From: Cristatella mucedo
Taxonomy: Eukaryota; Bryozoa; Phylactolaemata; Cristatellidae
DNA: 64,000 nucleotides
Assembly: GCA_009760855.2 (NCBI GenBank)
Contig: WPIO01000102.1
Span: 1,302,001 to 1,366,000, forward strand
Direction of reading: 5' to 3'
The position numbers were made by a program, and so were the translations under genes. Below are positions 1 through 9,508 of this stretch, piece after piece (position 1 is the first letter of the stretch; each line of letters starts with the position of its first letter). Below the pieces are notes generated by a model. That model had not been told where the DNA came from, made no database searches, and worked only from the letters and a program-made list of their open reading frames with translations.

Positions 1-608
1 CACATTAAACAATTAAGTGTCATTTTTAATACCTCACAAAACACATCGCTATGGAAGCATTTGCGTTGATTTTTGTCATATGATGATATCTGATGAATAT
101 ATAGCTTGGGAGATTTTATTTTAGGCTTGTTTATTTTAATTGGAATGATGTGGTTTTTGTTCAAGAGGAAAAAAGCGCATTAGTGCTTATTTTTTATAAA
201 TGCCTGAGATTGTATTGTAAGGGTATTTTTGGCAATGATGGTGTGGTTTTTCTGTCAGTTCGCACATCAGTGGTGAGATTTATTGTTGCAGTGGAAGTTG
301 CATTAATATATTTTTAATGTTGATGGTGTGATGGTGTATTACATAGTATTTATCACAAAATTCTACAATTTATAGGTTGATTGTGCTGGTTATTATGATT
401 GCATGATGCTTGAAGGTGCATTACAGATGGTGTTTTTTGGCAATGGTAGTGTGATTGCCATGTAGTATATATTGGTGTTTGAACCAAGATTATATAGAGT
501 AAGAAAAAACAATCCCAAGCCCAGTAATGATTATTGTTTATAGATGCTGAAAGTTTTTATGTATGTTTATTTTTTTTGAAAAACATTCAAGTCAACAATC
601 TTGATTTA
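1..608. other. Gene-free spacer
   Basis: No convincing gene is visible. An 80-183 plus-strand stretch could be read across one frameshift as a tiny single-span membrane peptide ending in a basic tail, but support is too weak to call it. The rest is T/A-rich sequence with stops in every frame. Confidence 0.5.
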
Positions 609-749
609 AATCTACCAAAAGTTGTGCAAAACACCTCTCTATAGGTTAAAATTCCACCCAAAATACCATTCCATCACAATTAATTTCAAGATTTCATTCA
701 AATATCTCTCTTGTTCTTTTTTTCTCTTTGATGTCCTTTTTTCTCTACT
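609..749 (+). repeat. Degenerate copy A of the upstream-of-fusA repeat
   Basis: This stretch opens with AATCTACCAAAAGTTGTGCA and runs parallel to the copy starting at 845: shared blocks include the opening, CACCTCTCT, TTAAAATTCCACCCAA and TTTTTTCTCTACT. It is more diverged than the other copies and lacks the right-hand inverted terminus. It looks like an older, right-truncated member of the element described at 845-1047. Confidence 0.7.
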
Positions 750-844
750 TATAATCATCATTCATCTACCGTTGCACCCATGGTGGTAACATTTCTCTCT
801 CAAACCCTATTAAGCTCAGTTTATCGCGATAAAAGTACCGCATT

Positions 845-1047
845 AATCTACCAAAAGTTGTGCAAACCACCTCTCTAAAGTTAAAATTCCACCCAACAAC
901 CACTCCACTACAATTCATTTCAAGATTGCATAAAGATCCCTTGTTCCTTTTCTGCTATCTGTCGTCATTTTTTCTCTACTGCGAGTCATTGCGTTTGGCG
1001 ACTATTTGGCATTAGCATTGCAGATTAAGCCACAATGTTGGTAGATT
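845..1047 (+). mobile_element. MITE-like element with terminal inverted repeats
   Basis: The left end AATCTACCAAAAGTTGTG and the reverse complement of the right end, AATCTACCAACATTGTGG, match at about 16 of 18 positions, so the roughly 203-bp segment is bounded by imperfect terminal inverted repeats. It has no coding capacity. I could not define a clear target-site duplication, because the flanks differ. Size, inverted ends, lack of an ORF and local multicopy state fit a miniature non-autonomous element. No transposase is present in the window. Confidence 0.55.
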
Positions 1048-1058
1048 CTTACTCCCTT

Positions 1059-1187
1059 CAAGATTGCATAAAGATCCCTTGTTCTTTTTCTGCTATCTGT
1101 TGTCATTTTTTCTCTACTGCGAGTCATTGCGTTTGGCGACTATTTGGCATTAGCGTTGCAGATTCAAGCCATAATGTTGGTAGATTG
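1059..1187 (+). repeat. Copy C, direct repeat of 921-1047
   Basis: A segment beginning CAAGATTGCATAAAGATCCC at 1059 repeats 921-1047 with only a few differences through GGCGACTATTTGGCATTAGC to the terminal TTGGTAGATT. The two copies are 138 bp apart and nearly tandem. Copy C lacks the left inverted end but keeps the right one, so it is either a left-truncated element or a local tandem duplication of the right part. It ends about 180 bp before fusA. Confidence 0.8.
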
Positions 1188-1369
1188 TTTTTTCTCCACC
1201 GCCACTCAAACATCCGTCTATATATTATTAACAAATTATTAGCAAAAATATCTTGCATATTACAAACAAGCTTTAAGCCATGCCATTGTTTTTCCTTTCA
1301 TTTCCTCCTAATCTCATTGCAGATTTGTGTGGCGATTGGTGTAAATTTAAGTAATTTATTATAGTGTTT

Positions 1370-3472
1370 ATGGAATCCTATGCTTTAGATAAGTATCGTA
1401 ATATTGGTATCATGGCTCACATTGATGCAGGTAAAACCACAACTACAGAGAGAATTCTATACTACACAGGCAAGTCTCATAAAATTGGCGAAGTGCACGA
1501 AGGAGCGGCGACTATGGACTGGATGGAGCAGGAGCAGGAAAGGGGTATTACCATAACCTCAGCCGCCACTACTTGTTTTTGGCGCGACTGCAGAATAAAC
1601 ATTATCGATACTCCGGGGCACGTAGATTTTACCATTGAAGTAGAAAGATCATTGAGAGTTTTAGATGGAGCGGTTGCGGTTTTTGATGGAGTTGCCGGTG
1701 TGGAGCCGCAATCAGAAACTGTCTGGCATCAGGCCAATAAATACGAAGTACCAAGAATGTGCTTTGTTAACAAATTAGATAGAATGGGAGCAAATTTCTA
1801 TCGCTGTGTAGATATGATTATATCTCGTTTGGGAGCGCGTCCAATAGTAATTCAAATTCCAGATGGTCAAGCGGAGCAGTTCGCTGGGATTATCGATTTG
1901 ATAAAAATGCAGGCAGTATATTGGGATGGCGAAGCTCTTGGTGCTTCTTATGAATATAAGGAAATTCCATCCGCACAACTAGAAGATGCAAAGAAATGGC
2001 GCACAAAAATGATTGAAATTGCCGTGGAAATGGATGATGAAATCATGGAACGCTATCTAGAGGGGCAAGAACCAACCGAAGAAGAATTGCGTAAATGCAT
2101 AAGAATGGGAACGATTAAAGGTGCTTTCGTGCCTATTGTTTGCGGTTCTGCCTTTAAAAATAAAGGAGTACAACTATTGCTAGATGCGGTGGTAGATTTC
2201 CTGCCTTCACCTTTAGATATTGGTAGCGTTGAGGGGACGGATGTTGATAATGAAGAGAAGGTTTTGGTTCGTCAGTGTTCTGCAAAAGAACCCTTTTGCG
2301 GCTTGGCCTTTAAGGTTGCAAACGATCCATTTGTTGGCTCTATTACCTTTGTTAGAATCTATTCCGGCACTCTAGATGCTGGCACAACAGTTATCAATAG
2401 CATCAAAAATAACAAGGAAAGAGTTGGCAGAATGCTTTTAATGCACGCGAATCAAAGAGAAGATATAAAAACCGCGCCAGTGCCGGAGATATAGTGGCTT
2501 TGGCCGGTTTTAAAAAATACAACAACCGGAGAAACCCTCTGCGATATGCAGTCGCAAATTATTCTAGAAAGAATGATCTTCCCAGAGCCAGTTATTCAAT
2601 TGGCAGTAGAGCCTAAAACCATCCAAGATCAAGAAAAAATGGGAGCCGCTCTGTCAAGGCTTGCCGCTGAAGATCCGTCTTTAAGAATTGAGGTCGATTC
2701 TGAAAGTGGTCAAACTATTTTAAAAGGCATGGGCGAGCTTCACTTAGAAATTATAGTGGATAGAGTAAAAAGAGAATTCAAGGTAGAAACTAACGTTGGA
2801 GCTCCTCAGGTATCCTACAGAGAAACCATTGGCAAGACTGTAAAAATAGACTATCTTCACAAGAAGCAAAGTGGTGGTGCTGGTCAATTTGCTAGAGTAA
2901 TAATAGAATTCACTCCTTTGGAAAGGGGGGCTGGCTATGTTTTTGAAAACAAGATTTTTGGAGGCTCAATTCCAAAAGAATATATACCAGGGGTAGAAAA
3001 AGGGCTTCTCTCTGCTCAAAAAAATGGCTTGATCGCTGGCTATCCAGTAATAGATTTTAAGGCCACTCTGCTTGATGGATCTTATCACGATGTAGATTCC
3101 AGCACCTTGGCTTTTGAGTTGGCCTCAAGGGCAGCCTTCAGAAAGCTTGCCTCTCAAGCAGCACCAAAAATACTAGAACCAATAATGAAGGTTGAAGTTA
3201 TAACCCCAGAAGAATATATGGGCGATGTGATAGGGGATATCAATTCTCGTCGCGGTCAGATGTTGGGCATGGAAACCAGAGTTACAATGCAGGTAATTTC
3301 TGCCTATGTGCCTTTGGGCAGTATGTTTGGTTATGTAAATAGCCTTCGCTCTATGTCTCAGGGCAGGGCGCAATACACCATGCACTTTGAAAAATATGAA
3401 CCAGTTCCAGACGCAGTAGTTCCAACTTTAAAAATCCCTGGTGTAAAAATCACCGAAGAAGAAGAGAGTTAG
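1370..3472 (+). pseudogene. fusA: fusA, elongation factor G, interrupted by two compensating frameshifts
   Basis: Translation elongation factor G, the GTPase that drives ribosomal translocation and works with RRF in recycling. G motifs are [10 protein letters not shown] near the N terminus, then DTPGH and NKLDR, followed by domains II-V; the total of about 702 codons matches the family. The frame stops at TAG 2492-2494, but between about 2470 and 2512 the conserved AGDIVAL segment lies in another frame, and the original frame resumes at NTTTGETLC. One base is missing near an A5 run (2467-2471) and one is extra in an A6 run (2512-2517). EF-G is essential, so this is either homopolymer sequencing error or a second copy exists. 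GTG 1364 is an alternative start; ATG 1370 fits better. Confidence 0.85.
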
Positions 3473-3482
3473 TGCAAATAAA
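3337..3482 (+). repeat. fusA 3' end, parent copy of a 146-bp direct repeat
   Basis: The last 136 bp of fusA, including its stop codon and about 10 bp beyond, are repeated 195 bp downstream at 3532-3677 with a single mismatch seen (GGGCAGG versus GGGTAGG). The near identity implies a recent duplication. Confidence 0.95.
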
Positions 3483-3531
3483 AGTGCTAACCTTAAAAAT
3501 CTCAATTTCAAGCGGTTTAACATGCACATTC

Positions 3532-3677
3532 AAATAGCCTTCGCTCTATGTCTCAGGGTAGGGCGCAATACACCATGCACTTTGAAAAATATGAACCAGT
3601 TCCAGACGCAGTAGTTCCAACTTTAAAAATCCCTGGTGTAAAAATCACCGAAGAAGAAGAGAGTTAGTGCAAATAAA
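3532..3677 (+). repeat. Duplicated fusA tail, second copy
   Basis: This is a copy of the EF-G C terminus with its stop codon, detached from any start. It lies 49 bp after the parent and directly upstream of the restriction-modification genes. The arrangement suggests that the region was rearranged when the downstream cassette arrived or was tandemly duplicated. It has no independent coding role. Confidence 0.95.
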
Positions 3678-3764
3678 TAGGAATCGAGTTGCCGGGAATA
3701 TAAAAAAAGCAGAACAAAGACAAAAAAATTTAGAAACAATAAACTTAAAAGTTAGATAAGTAGT

Positions 3765-4722
3765 ATGAAAAAAAATATAATTTCATTATTTTCTGGTGCT
3801 GGAGGTCTTGATTTAGGTTTTAAAAAAGCTGAATTTAATACGATTTATGCTAATGAATATGATAAAGCTATATGGCAAACATTTTAGCAGAATTTTAAAG
3901 ACGTAAAGCTTGATAAAAGAGATATAAGAAATATTAAAAGCACTGAAATTCCTGATTGCATTGGTATAATTGGTGGCCCGCCTTGCCAAAGTTGGAGTGA
4001 GGCAGGGTCTTTGCGTGGAATAAATGACTCAAGAGGGAAATTATTTTTTGATTACATAAGAATTATAAAAGATAAAAAGCCGTTGTTTTTTTCTTGCAGA
4101 AAATGTTTCAGGGATGTTACACAAGAGAAATAGGGAGGCTTTTATGCAATATTAACTGAATTTAAAGAGCTTGGTTATCATGTAAAATATAAACTCTTGA
4201 ACGCTAAAGATTACAATGTGCCACAAGATAGAGAAAGAGTTTTTATAGTTGGTTTTTTAATGATGTAGATTTTCAATTTCCAAAACCAAACAAAAAACAT
4301 CTAACCTTGAAAGATGCAATAGATGATTTAAAAGACAATGCAAAATCATATAATCAGCAAGAATTAGACAGCTTTAATAACGAATACTATACTGCTGGAT
4401 TTTCAACTATTTTTATGTCAAGAAATAGAGTGAGAAGTTGGAATGAGCAATCTTTTACTATACAGGCAGGCGGTAGGCACGCACCATTGCACCCACAAGC
4501 TCCTAAAATGGAATTTGTGGAGCAAAAAAAAGAATTTTTCAGAAAGGAAGCGAAGAGTTATGTCGCAGGCTTTCAGTTCGTGAATGTGCAAGAGTGCAGA
4601 CTTTTCCTGATAATTTTAAGTTTATTTACAATAATATTTTAGATGGTTATAAAATGGTAGGTAACGCAGTGCCTGTTAATTTAGCTTATGAAATGGCAAA
4701 ACAAATCTTGAAATATTTATGA
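3765..4722 (+). pseudogene. DNA (cytosine-5) methyltransferase of an NgoPII-like system, broken
   Basis: Remnant of a type II C5-cytosine methyltransferase. Motif I ([12 protein letters not shown]) is at the N terminus and the catalytic PC motif lies in GGPPCQSW; a target-recognition-like QAGGRHAPLHPQ and the C-terminal [10 protein letters not shown] motif follow. Reading is interrupted by a TAG at 3885-3887 and by frame changes near 4090 (T run), 4144, 4257 and 4561. The piece from 4307 to 4642 is the longest remaining open segment. The end overlaps the endonuclease start in an ATGA, so the two were a translationally coupled pair. Several independent lesions make real decay more likely than sequencing error, although most are single-base indels. 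Confidence 0.9.
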
Positions 4723-5561
4723 AAACAAGCATATTACACGCAATTAATAGCCTTATTGACAATGATTTGTATAGCATAGAAAGATATAAAACTTTAAGCT
4801 ATAAAATACGCATTAATAATATGGGTGAGGCATTGGAAAATCTTGTAAAAGATGCACCATGCAATAACTTCAATTTAGAGACAGACAAAATAATCACCGT
4901 ACAAAGCGAGCATTTTTCTTATTTAGGTAATCAAAACAATCCGCCAGACTTAATCATAAGAAATGGTGACGCTTTTGAAGTTAAAAAAATTGAAACTAAC
5001 GAAGGAAGTATTGCATTAAATAGCTCATTTCCAAAAGATAAACTTTACAGAAATAGCAATATGATAACGACTGCTTGTAAAAATTGCGAAGCGGATTGGA
5101 TTGAAAAAGATATTTGCTATATAATCGGCTGTATTGACAAGAGCGAGCAAATAAAAAGTCTGTGGTTTGTTTATGGTGATTGTTATTGTGCAAAACCTGA
5201 AGTATATACAAGAATTAAAGACAAAATTACAAACAGCATTCAAGAGATTGGAATGGAATTGAGCAAAACAAGCGAGATTGCAAAAGTTAAAAAAGTTGAT
5301 CCTTTGGGTATAGCGGATTTAAGAGTGTGTGGTATGTGGGGAATAAAACACCCTAGCAAGGTATTTGAACATATTACAACAAAAAGCTCAAAACCATACA
5401 TAAAAGCATTGATGTTAAAATCAAAATTCAACTCTTTTAATCAAAAATTAAGAAATGATATATTAACAAAATGCAATATTAAAGAAGTGAAAATCCAAAA
5501 TCCAAACAATCCAGCAAATTTACTTGATGCTATTTTGATTGAGTATGATTTTAAGATATAA
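4719..5561 (+). CDS. NgoPII-type type II restriction endonuclease
   Basis: 280 residues resembling the NgoPII restriction endonuclease family (known members cut GGCC). The signature [20 protein letters not shown] near residues 67-88 contains the D and E-x-K of a PD-(D/E)XK-like nuclease core. Other conserved blocks are NMGEALE near the N terminus, [12 protein letters not shown], and [17 protein letters not shown]. The length is typical. The start overlaps the methyltransferase stop (ATGA). The gene is intact while its protecting methyltransferase is broken, so either the nuclease is silent or inactive, another GGCC methyltransferase exists, or the methyltransferase lesions are errors. GGCC sites do occur in this window, for instance in fusA. 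Confidence 0.85.
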   Translation: MKTSILHAINSLIDNDLYSIERYKTLSYKIRINNMGEALENLVKDAPCNNFNLETDKIITVQSEHFSYLGNQNNPPDLIIRNGDAFEVKKIETNEGSIALNSSFPKDKLYRNSNMITTACKNCEADWIEKDICYIIGCIDKSEQIKSLWFVYGDCYCAKPEVYTRIKDKITNSIQEIGMELSKTSEIAKVKKVDPLGIADLRVCGMWGIKHPSKVFEHITTKSSKPYIKALMLKSKFNSFNQKLRNDILTKCNIKEVKIQNPNNPANLLDAILIEYDFKI

Positions 5562-5934
5562 ATGGGTTAATGCAGTGTGTTTTTGACTTGTTTATTGTAA
5601 AGTTTTAATTGCCAGAGACTTAATTATTGCTTTGCATTGGGCAAGATGAAGGTAGTTTTGCGTGTCAGTTCAAAATAAATCTATCATGCCTTATTATCTC
5701 TTGAGCAATTTTGTTTGCTCAATACTTATCAAAGACGGCTTTAATAAGTATGTTTAAAATAGCCCATATTGAATAATGGCTTTAGCCGTAGGTATTATTA
5801 TAAAATATCAGTATTATTTGCCTATAATTATAATGTTTTGATCTCAACATCACTGCTTTTGGTAATTTTACCAATAGAAGATATTTAGAGACTTTGCACT
5901 CTTATTGCAGTCTGAATAAATTCTCTTTTGGCAC
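5562..5934. other. Gene-free spacer between convergent genes, with one perfect hairpin
   Basis: No gene is visible. An 8-bp perfect stem (TTGAGCAA 5701-5708 with TTGCTCAA 5715-5722, 6-nt loop) sits between the convergent endonuclease and uvrA genes. It lacks a T tract, so it is not a classic intrinsic terminator but could end transcription from either side. Confidence 0.5.
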
Positions 5935-8907
5935 TCAATCCTCTAGTTCCGCTCTATGCTTGCTGATTAAATCTGCAGCCCTTTTGGCTTTTTCTGCCTT
6001 GGCCGCAGTTTTTTCTGCCGTTGCGAAGCGCTGCAGTACTTTTGCAAGATATGGCCCTGTTATACTTGCTGGGTTGGCCGCCACTTGCTCTGGAGTTCCT
6101 TCTGCAACTATTAAGCCACCATCGTCTCCACCTTTTGGTCCAATATCTATTATGTAGTCTGCAGTTTTTATTACCTCTAAATTGTGCTCTATTACCAATA
6201 CAGTGTTGCCGTAATCAACCAATTTATGTAATATTACAAGTAAAGCACGAATATCAACATTATGCATACCAGTGGTTGGCTCGTCTAAAATATAAAGAGT
6301 GTCACCTGTTGCTTTTTTGCATAGCTCTTTTGCAAGTTTAATTCTTTGTGCTTCACCACCAGAAAGAGTTGTGGCCGACTGGCCCATTTTAATGTAGCCC
6401 AAGCCAACCTCATGCAGTGCCCTTAGTTTTTCTGCAATGGTTGGAATGGTTGAGAAAAATTTATATGCTTCATCGATTGTCATATCTAGTACGTCGGCCA
6501 TGGATTTGCCTTTATATTTTATCTCCAATGTTTCTTTGTTGTATCTTGCACCATCGCAAACTTCGCACTTTACATAAACATCCGGCAAAAAGTGCATCTC
6601 CACTTTTATGGTGCCATCGCCCTGACAATTTTCACATCTTCCGCCTTTTACATTAAAGGAAAATCTGCCAGGTTTATAGCCCCTAGCACGAGACTCTGGT
6701 AAGGCGGTAAACCAGTCTCTGATTAGGGAAAATACTGCAGTATAGGTTGCGGGATTGGATCTTGGCGTTCTGCCAATTGGAGATTGGTCAATTCTGATAA
6801 TTTTATCAATATTTTCCATGTTAAGGATTTCATCGTGTGGCTCTGGCTTTAAGTTTGAGTGATTGATTTTGTTGTTAAGTGCGGCGTAAAGAGTGTCTAT
6901 TATTAGAGTAGATTTGCCTCCTCCTGAAACGCCAGCAACAGCAACAAATAAGCCAAGAGGTATTGTTAGGTCTACATTTTTTAGGTTATTACCTCTGGCG
7001 TTTTTTAGTATTAAACATTTATTTTTGCCTAATTTTCTTCTAGTGGCAGGAGTTTCTATGTGGTCTGCTCCGCTAAGAAATTTGCCAGTTACGCTATTGG
7101 GATTGTCCATTACCTCCTGCACCGTTCCCTTTGCTATAATTTCTCCACCGTATCTGCCGGCTTTTGGGCCAATATCAACCAAATAATCAGCAGCCATCAT
7201 TGTATCTTCGTCGTGTTCTACCACGATCACAGTATTTCCCAAGTCTCGTAATTTAAATAGCGTCTTAATTAATTTTTCATTATCTGATTGATGCAAGCCT
7301 ATAGATGGCTCATCTAATACATATAAAATACCGCAGAGTCCGGAACCTATTTGCGATGCAAGTCTTATTCTTTGTGCTTCTCCGCCAGAAAGAGTTGACG
7401 ATTCTCTGGAGAGACTTAAATATTCCAATCCAACTGCTTTTAAAAACCCCAAACGGGCAGATATTTCCTTAATTAAAAGTTGCGAGATAGTGATTTGGCT
7501 TGGGGATAGATGGTTTTTTAAATCTTCAAACCATTTAATGGTTTTACCAATGTTCATTGCACAAAGTTCTCCAATGTTTAAGTGATTAACTTTTACTGCT
7601 AGAGTTTCTGGTCTTAGTCTGTATCCATGGCAAGCATGACACTTGGTTAGGGTTTGATATTTTTCAAACTGATCACTATCTTCATCGTCTACATTTGCCA
7701 GAATTCTTTTCATTTCCGAGACAAATCCATCAAAAGGTCTTTTAATGTTAAATTTTTTAAAGCCGTCATCCATGGTAAATTCGATGTATTCTCCGTTGCT
7801 GCCATGAAATAGAATCTTTTTTATTTCTTCGTCTAGTTTTTCAAATGGTACATCAAGCGAAAACTTGTAATGATTGGCCAAACCTTGTAAAATTTGCATA
7901 GATTGTGCATTGCCATGTTGATGCCATGCTTGAATGGCACCTTGGTTTAATGTTAGCCCTTGATTTGGCACAATAACCTCTACATTGAATGTTAGCTCCG
8001 TGCCTAGACCATTACATTTAGTGCAGGCACCTAGTGGGCTATTAAAAGAAAACATTCGCGGCTCTAATGCGGTAATGGTAAAGCCAGAAACTGGACAGCA
8101 AAATTTCTCAGAAAAATTAAGCCTATCTCCACTTTTAATTATTTGCCCAGTTGCTACGGTAAAAGATTCATGCTCCGCAGGCAGAGTCACTATATCTATG
8201 TTTAGTGCACCATTGGCTAGATTTAAAGCTGTTTCTATGGAATCTGCAATTCTTGTGGAAGATTCTGTTGTTATGTTGATTCTATCTACAATTACTTCTA
8301 TGGAATGTGGAATATTTTTATCCAAAGTTGGAATAGTATCCAATTCTGCCAGCTTGCCATCTATTTTCACTCTAGCGAAGCCACGTTTTTTAATATCCAC
8401 TAGTTCCTTACTCCAAGATCCCTTTTGATTAATGGCAATGGGAGCACAAATTCTAACTTTTGTTTCTGGTGGTAAGGATTTCACGATATCTATCATGAAG
8501 GATGGTGTTTGGTTGGTGATGGGCAGGCCAGTGGCTGGCGAGTAAGCCACCCCAATTCTTGCAAACATAATTCTGACATAATCATAAATCTCCGTTATGG
8601 TTGCAACTGTAGATCTTGGGTTGCGTGAGGTGGTTTTTTGGTCTATTGCAATAGCGGGAGAAAGTCCGGTTATGGAATCTACATCTGGCTTGCCGTGTTG
8701 AGTAATAAACTGCCTAACGTAGCTGGAAAGACTATCGATATATCTGCGCTGTCCTTCTGTGTAGATTATGTCAAATGCCAAAGAAGATTTACCACTGCCA
8801 CTTGGCCCTGTAATAACAATTAGTTTGTTTTTTGGCAAATCGATGCTAATATTTTTTAAATTGTGCTCTCTAGCACCAACTATGGAAATGGTATTATGAA
8901 TATCCAT
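5935..8907 (-). CDS. uvrA: UvrA, excinuclease ABC subunit A
   Basis: Damage-recognition ATPase of nucleotide excision repair, acting as a dimer with UvrB. 990 residues, slightly longer than usual. Two ABC modules are visible: Walker A GPSGSGKSS near residue 35 and GVSGGGKST in the second half, each with an LSGGEAQRI signature and an LDEPS/LDEPT Walker B. The C-terminal zinc module (CENCQGDG ... CEVC) is complete, and CxxC pairs are seen in CTKCNGLG and CHACHGY. In the first half the usual cysteines near the N terminus (AYSPATGLPI) and the second cysteine of the first pair (FCCPVSGF) are missing, so one zinc site looks lost or altered. It is a single gene, convergent with the restriction endonuclease. 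Confidence 0.97.
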   Translation of the reverse strand: MDIHNTISIVGAREHNLKNISIDLPKNKLIVITGPSGSGKSSLAFDIIYTEGQRRYIDSLSSYVRQFITQHGKPDVDSITGLSPAIAIDQKTTSRNPRSTVATITEIYDYVRIMFARIGVAYSPATGLPITNQTPSFMIDIVKSLPPETKVRICAPIAINQKGSWSKELVDIKKRGFARVKIDGKLAELDTIPTLDKNIPHSIEVIVDRINITTESSTRIADSIETALNLANGALNIDIVTLPAEHESFTVATGQIIKSGDRLNFSEKFCCPVSGFTITALEPRMFSFNSPLGACTKCNGLGTELTFNVEVIVPNQGLTLNQGAIQAWHQHGNAQSMQILQGLANHYKFSLDVPFEKLDEEIKKILFHGSNGEYIEFTMDDGFKKFNIKRPFDGFVSEMKRILANVDDEDSDQFEKYQTLTKCHACHGYRLRPETLAVKVNHLNIGELCAMNIGKTIKWFEDLKNHLSPSQITISQLLIKEISARLGFLKAVGLEYLSLSRESSTLSGGEAQRIRLASQIGSGLCGILYVLDEPSIGLHQSDNEKLIKTLFKLRDLGNTVIVVEHDEDTMMAADYLVDIGPKAGRYGGEIIAKGTVQEVMDNPNSVTGKFLSGADHIETPATRRKLGKNKCLILKNARGNNLKNVDLTIPLGLFVAVAGVSGGGKSTLIIDTLYAALNNKINHSNLKPEPHDEILNMENIDKIIRIDQSPIGRTPRSNPATYTAVFSLIRDWFTALPESRARGYKPGRFSFNVKGGRCENCQGDGTIKVEMHFLPDVYVKCEVCDGARYNKETLEIKYKGKSMADVLDMTIDEAYKFFSTIPTIAEKLRALHEVGLGYIKMGQSATTLSGGEAQRIKLAKELCKKATGDTLYILDEPTTGMHNVDIRALLVILHKLVDYGNTVLVIEHNLEVIKTADYIIDIGPKGGDDGGLIVAEGTPEQVAANPASITGPYLAKVLQRFATAEKTAAKAEKAKRAADLISKHRAELED

Positions 8908-9195
8908 GCTATTTGCCTAATTAATGATTGAAGTTACAAACTTTGCGTGCTTTTATAAATGTAAAGCTTTTTTATGGTTTTTAATGGATGATTTTTTGTA
9001 TATTTTAGACGTCTATGGGCAAAATATGCATCATTTTTGGTTTGAACCTTTTTCATTTTTTAGTGCCAATTGATGTGGTTACATCGCATCAAATAATGTG
9101 CCGCCAATCGGGCGTCATGAGCGTTGCGTTGTGGGTGTAATGATTTGAGTTTGATCTGGTTATTGGGTAAATTACAAGCTTGCCAATATTACTTC

Positions 9196-9244
9196 TCTGT
9201 CTTGCTGATTATTATATATTATTGTTGGGCGGATTTTATTGGTT
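9196..9244 (+). repeat. 49-bp direct repeat, copy 1
   Basis: The sequence from TCTGTCTTGCTGATTATTAT to GGCGGATTTTATTGGTT is repeated exactly at 9386-9434. The copies are 190 bp apart. The flanks differ, so this is a discrete duplicated unit rather than a long tandem. Confidence 0.9.
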
Positions 9245-9385
9245 ATGACGCATCTCTTGGCAAAAAAAGCTAATTGATAAAAGCGAATCGTGCATCATTT
9301 TCAGTTCATTTTAGATGATTATACTGTTATGCAAATTGCCAAGATATAGTTGTTGCATGCTAAATGCCCATCTTCATTTCCATTA

Positions 9386-9434
9386 TCTGTCTTGCTGATT
9401 ATTATATATTATTGTTGGGCGGATTTTATTGGTT
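9386..9434 (+). repeat. 49-bp direct repeat, copy 2
   Basis: An exact second copy of 9196-9244. Two copies only, so it is not a CRISPR array. Exact identity in non-coding DNA suggests recent duplication or a mobile repeat family. Confidence 0.9.
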
Positions 9435-9508
9435 GTTAAGCACCTCTCCTCAATTACAATAAGCCCTCCATTCCAATTGTTTTTCTATCCGTGCGGCCAT
9501 AAATAAAG

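Larger units (their letters stand above)
8908..9508. other. Gene-free spacer holding a two-copy direct repeat
   Basis: No ORF of note. It holds two copies of a 49-bp direct repeat (listed separately) between uvrA and feoB. It must also contain the uvrA promoter, which I could not define. Confidence 0.6.

Noticed and set aside
80..183. Tiny membrane peptide resembling CcmD/CcoQ
   Set aside because: Needs one frameshift in about 35 codons and has no supporting neighbour.
1035..1364. 109-codon frame before fusA
   Set aside because: It lies over the direct repeat copy and its residues show no protein-like pattern; the repeats explain the open frame.
3337..5561. Classic restriction-modification insertion flanked by target duplication
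   Set aside because: Both copies of the fusA tail lie upstream of the cassette; I found no copy after the endonuclease.
9196..9434. CRISPR array
   Set aside because: Only two repeat copies with a 141-bp interval, and no cas genes in the window.
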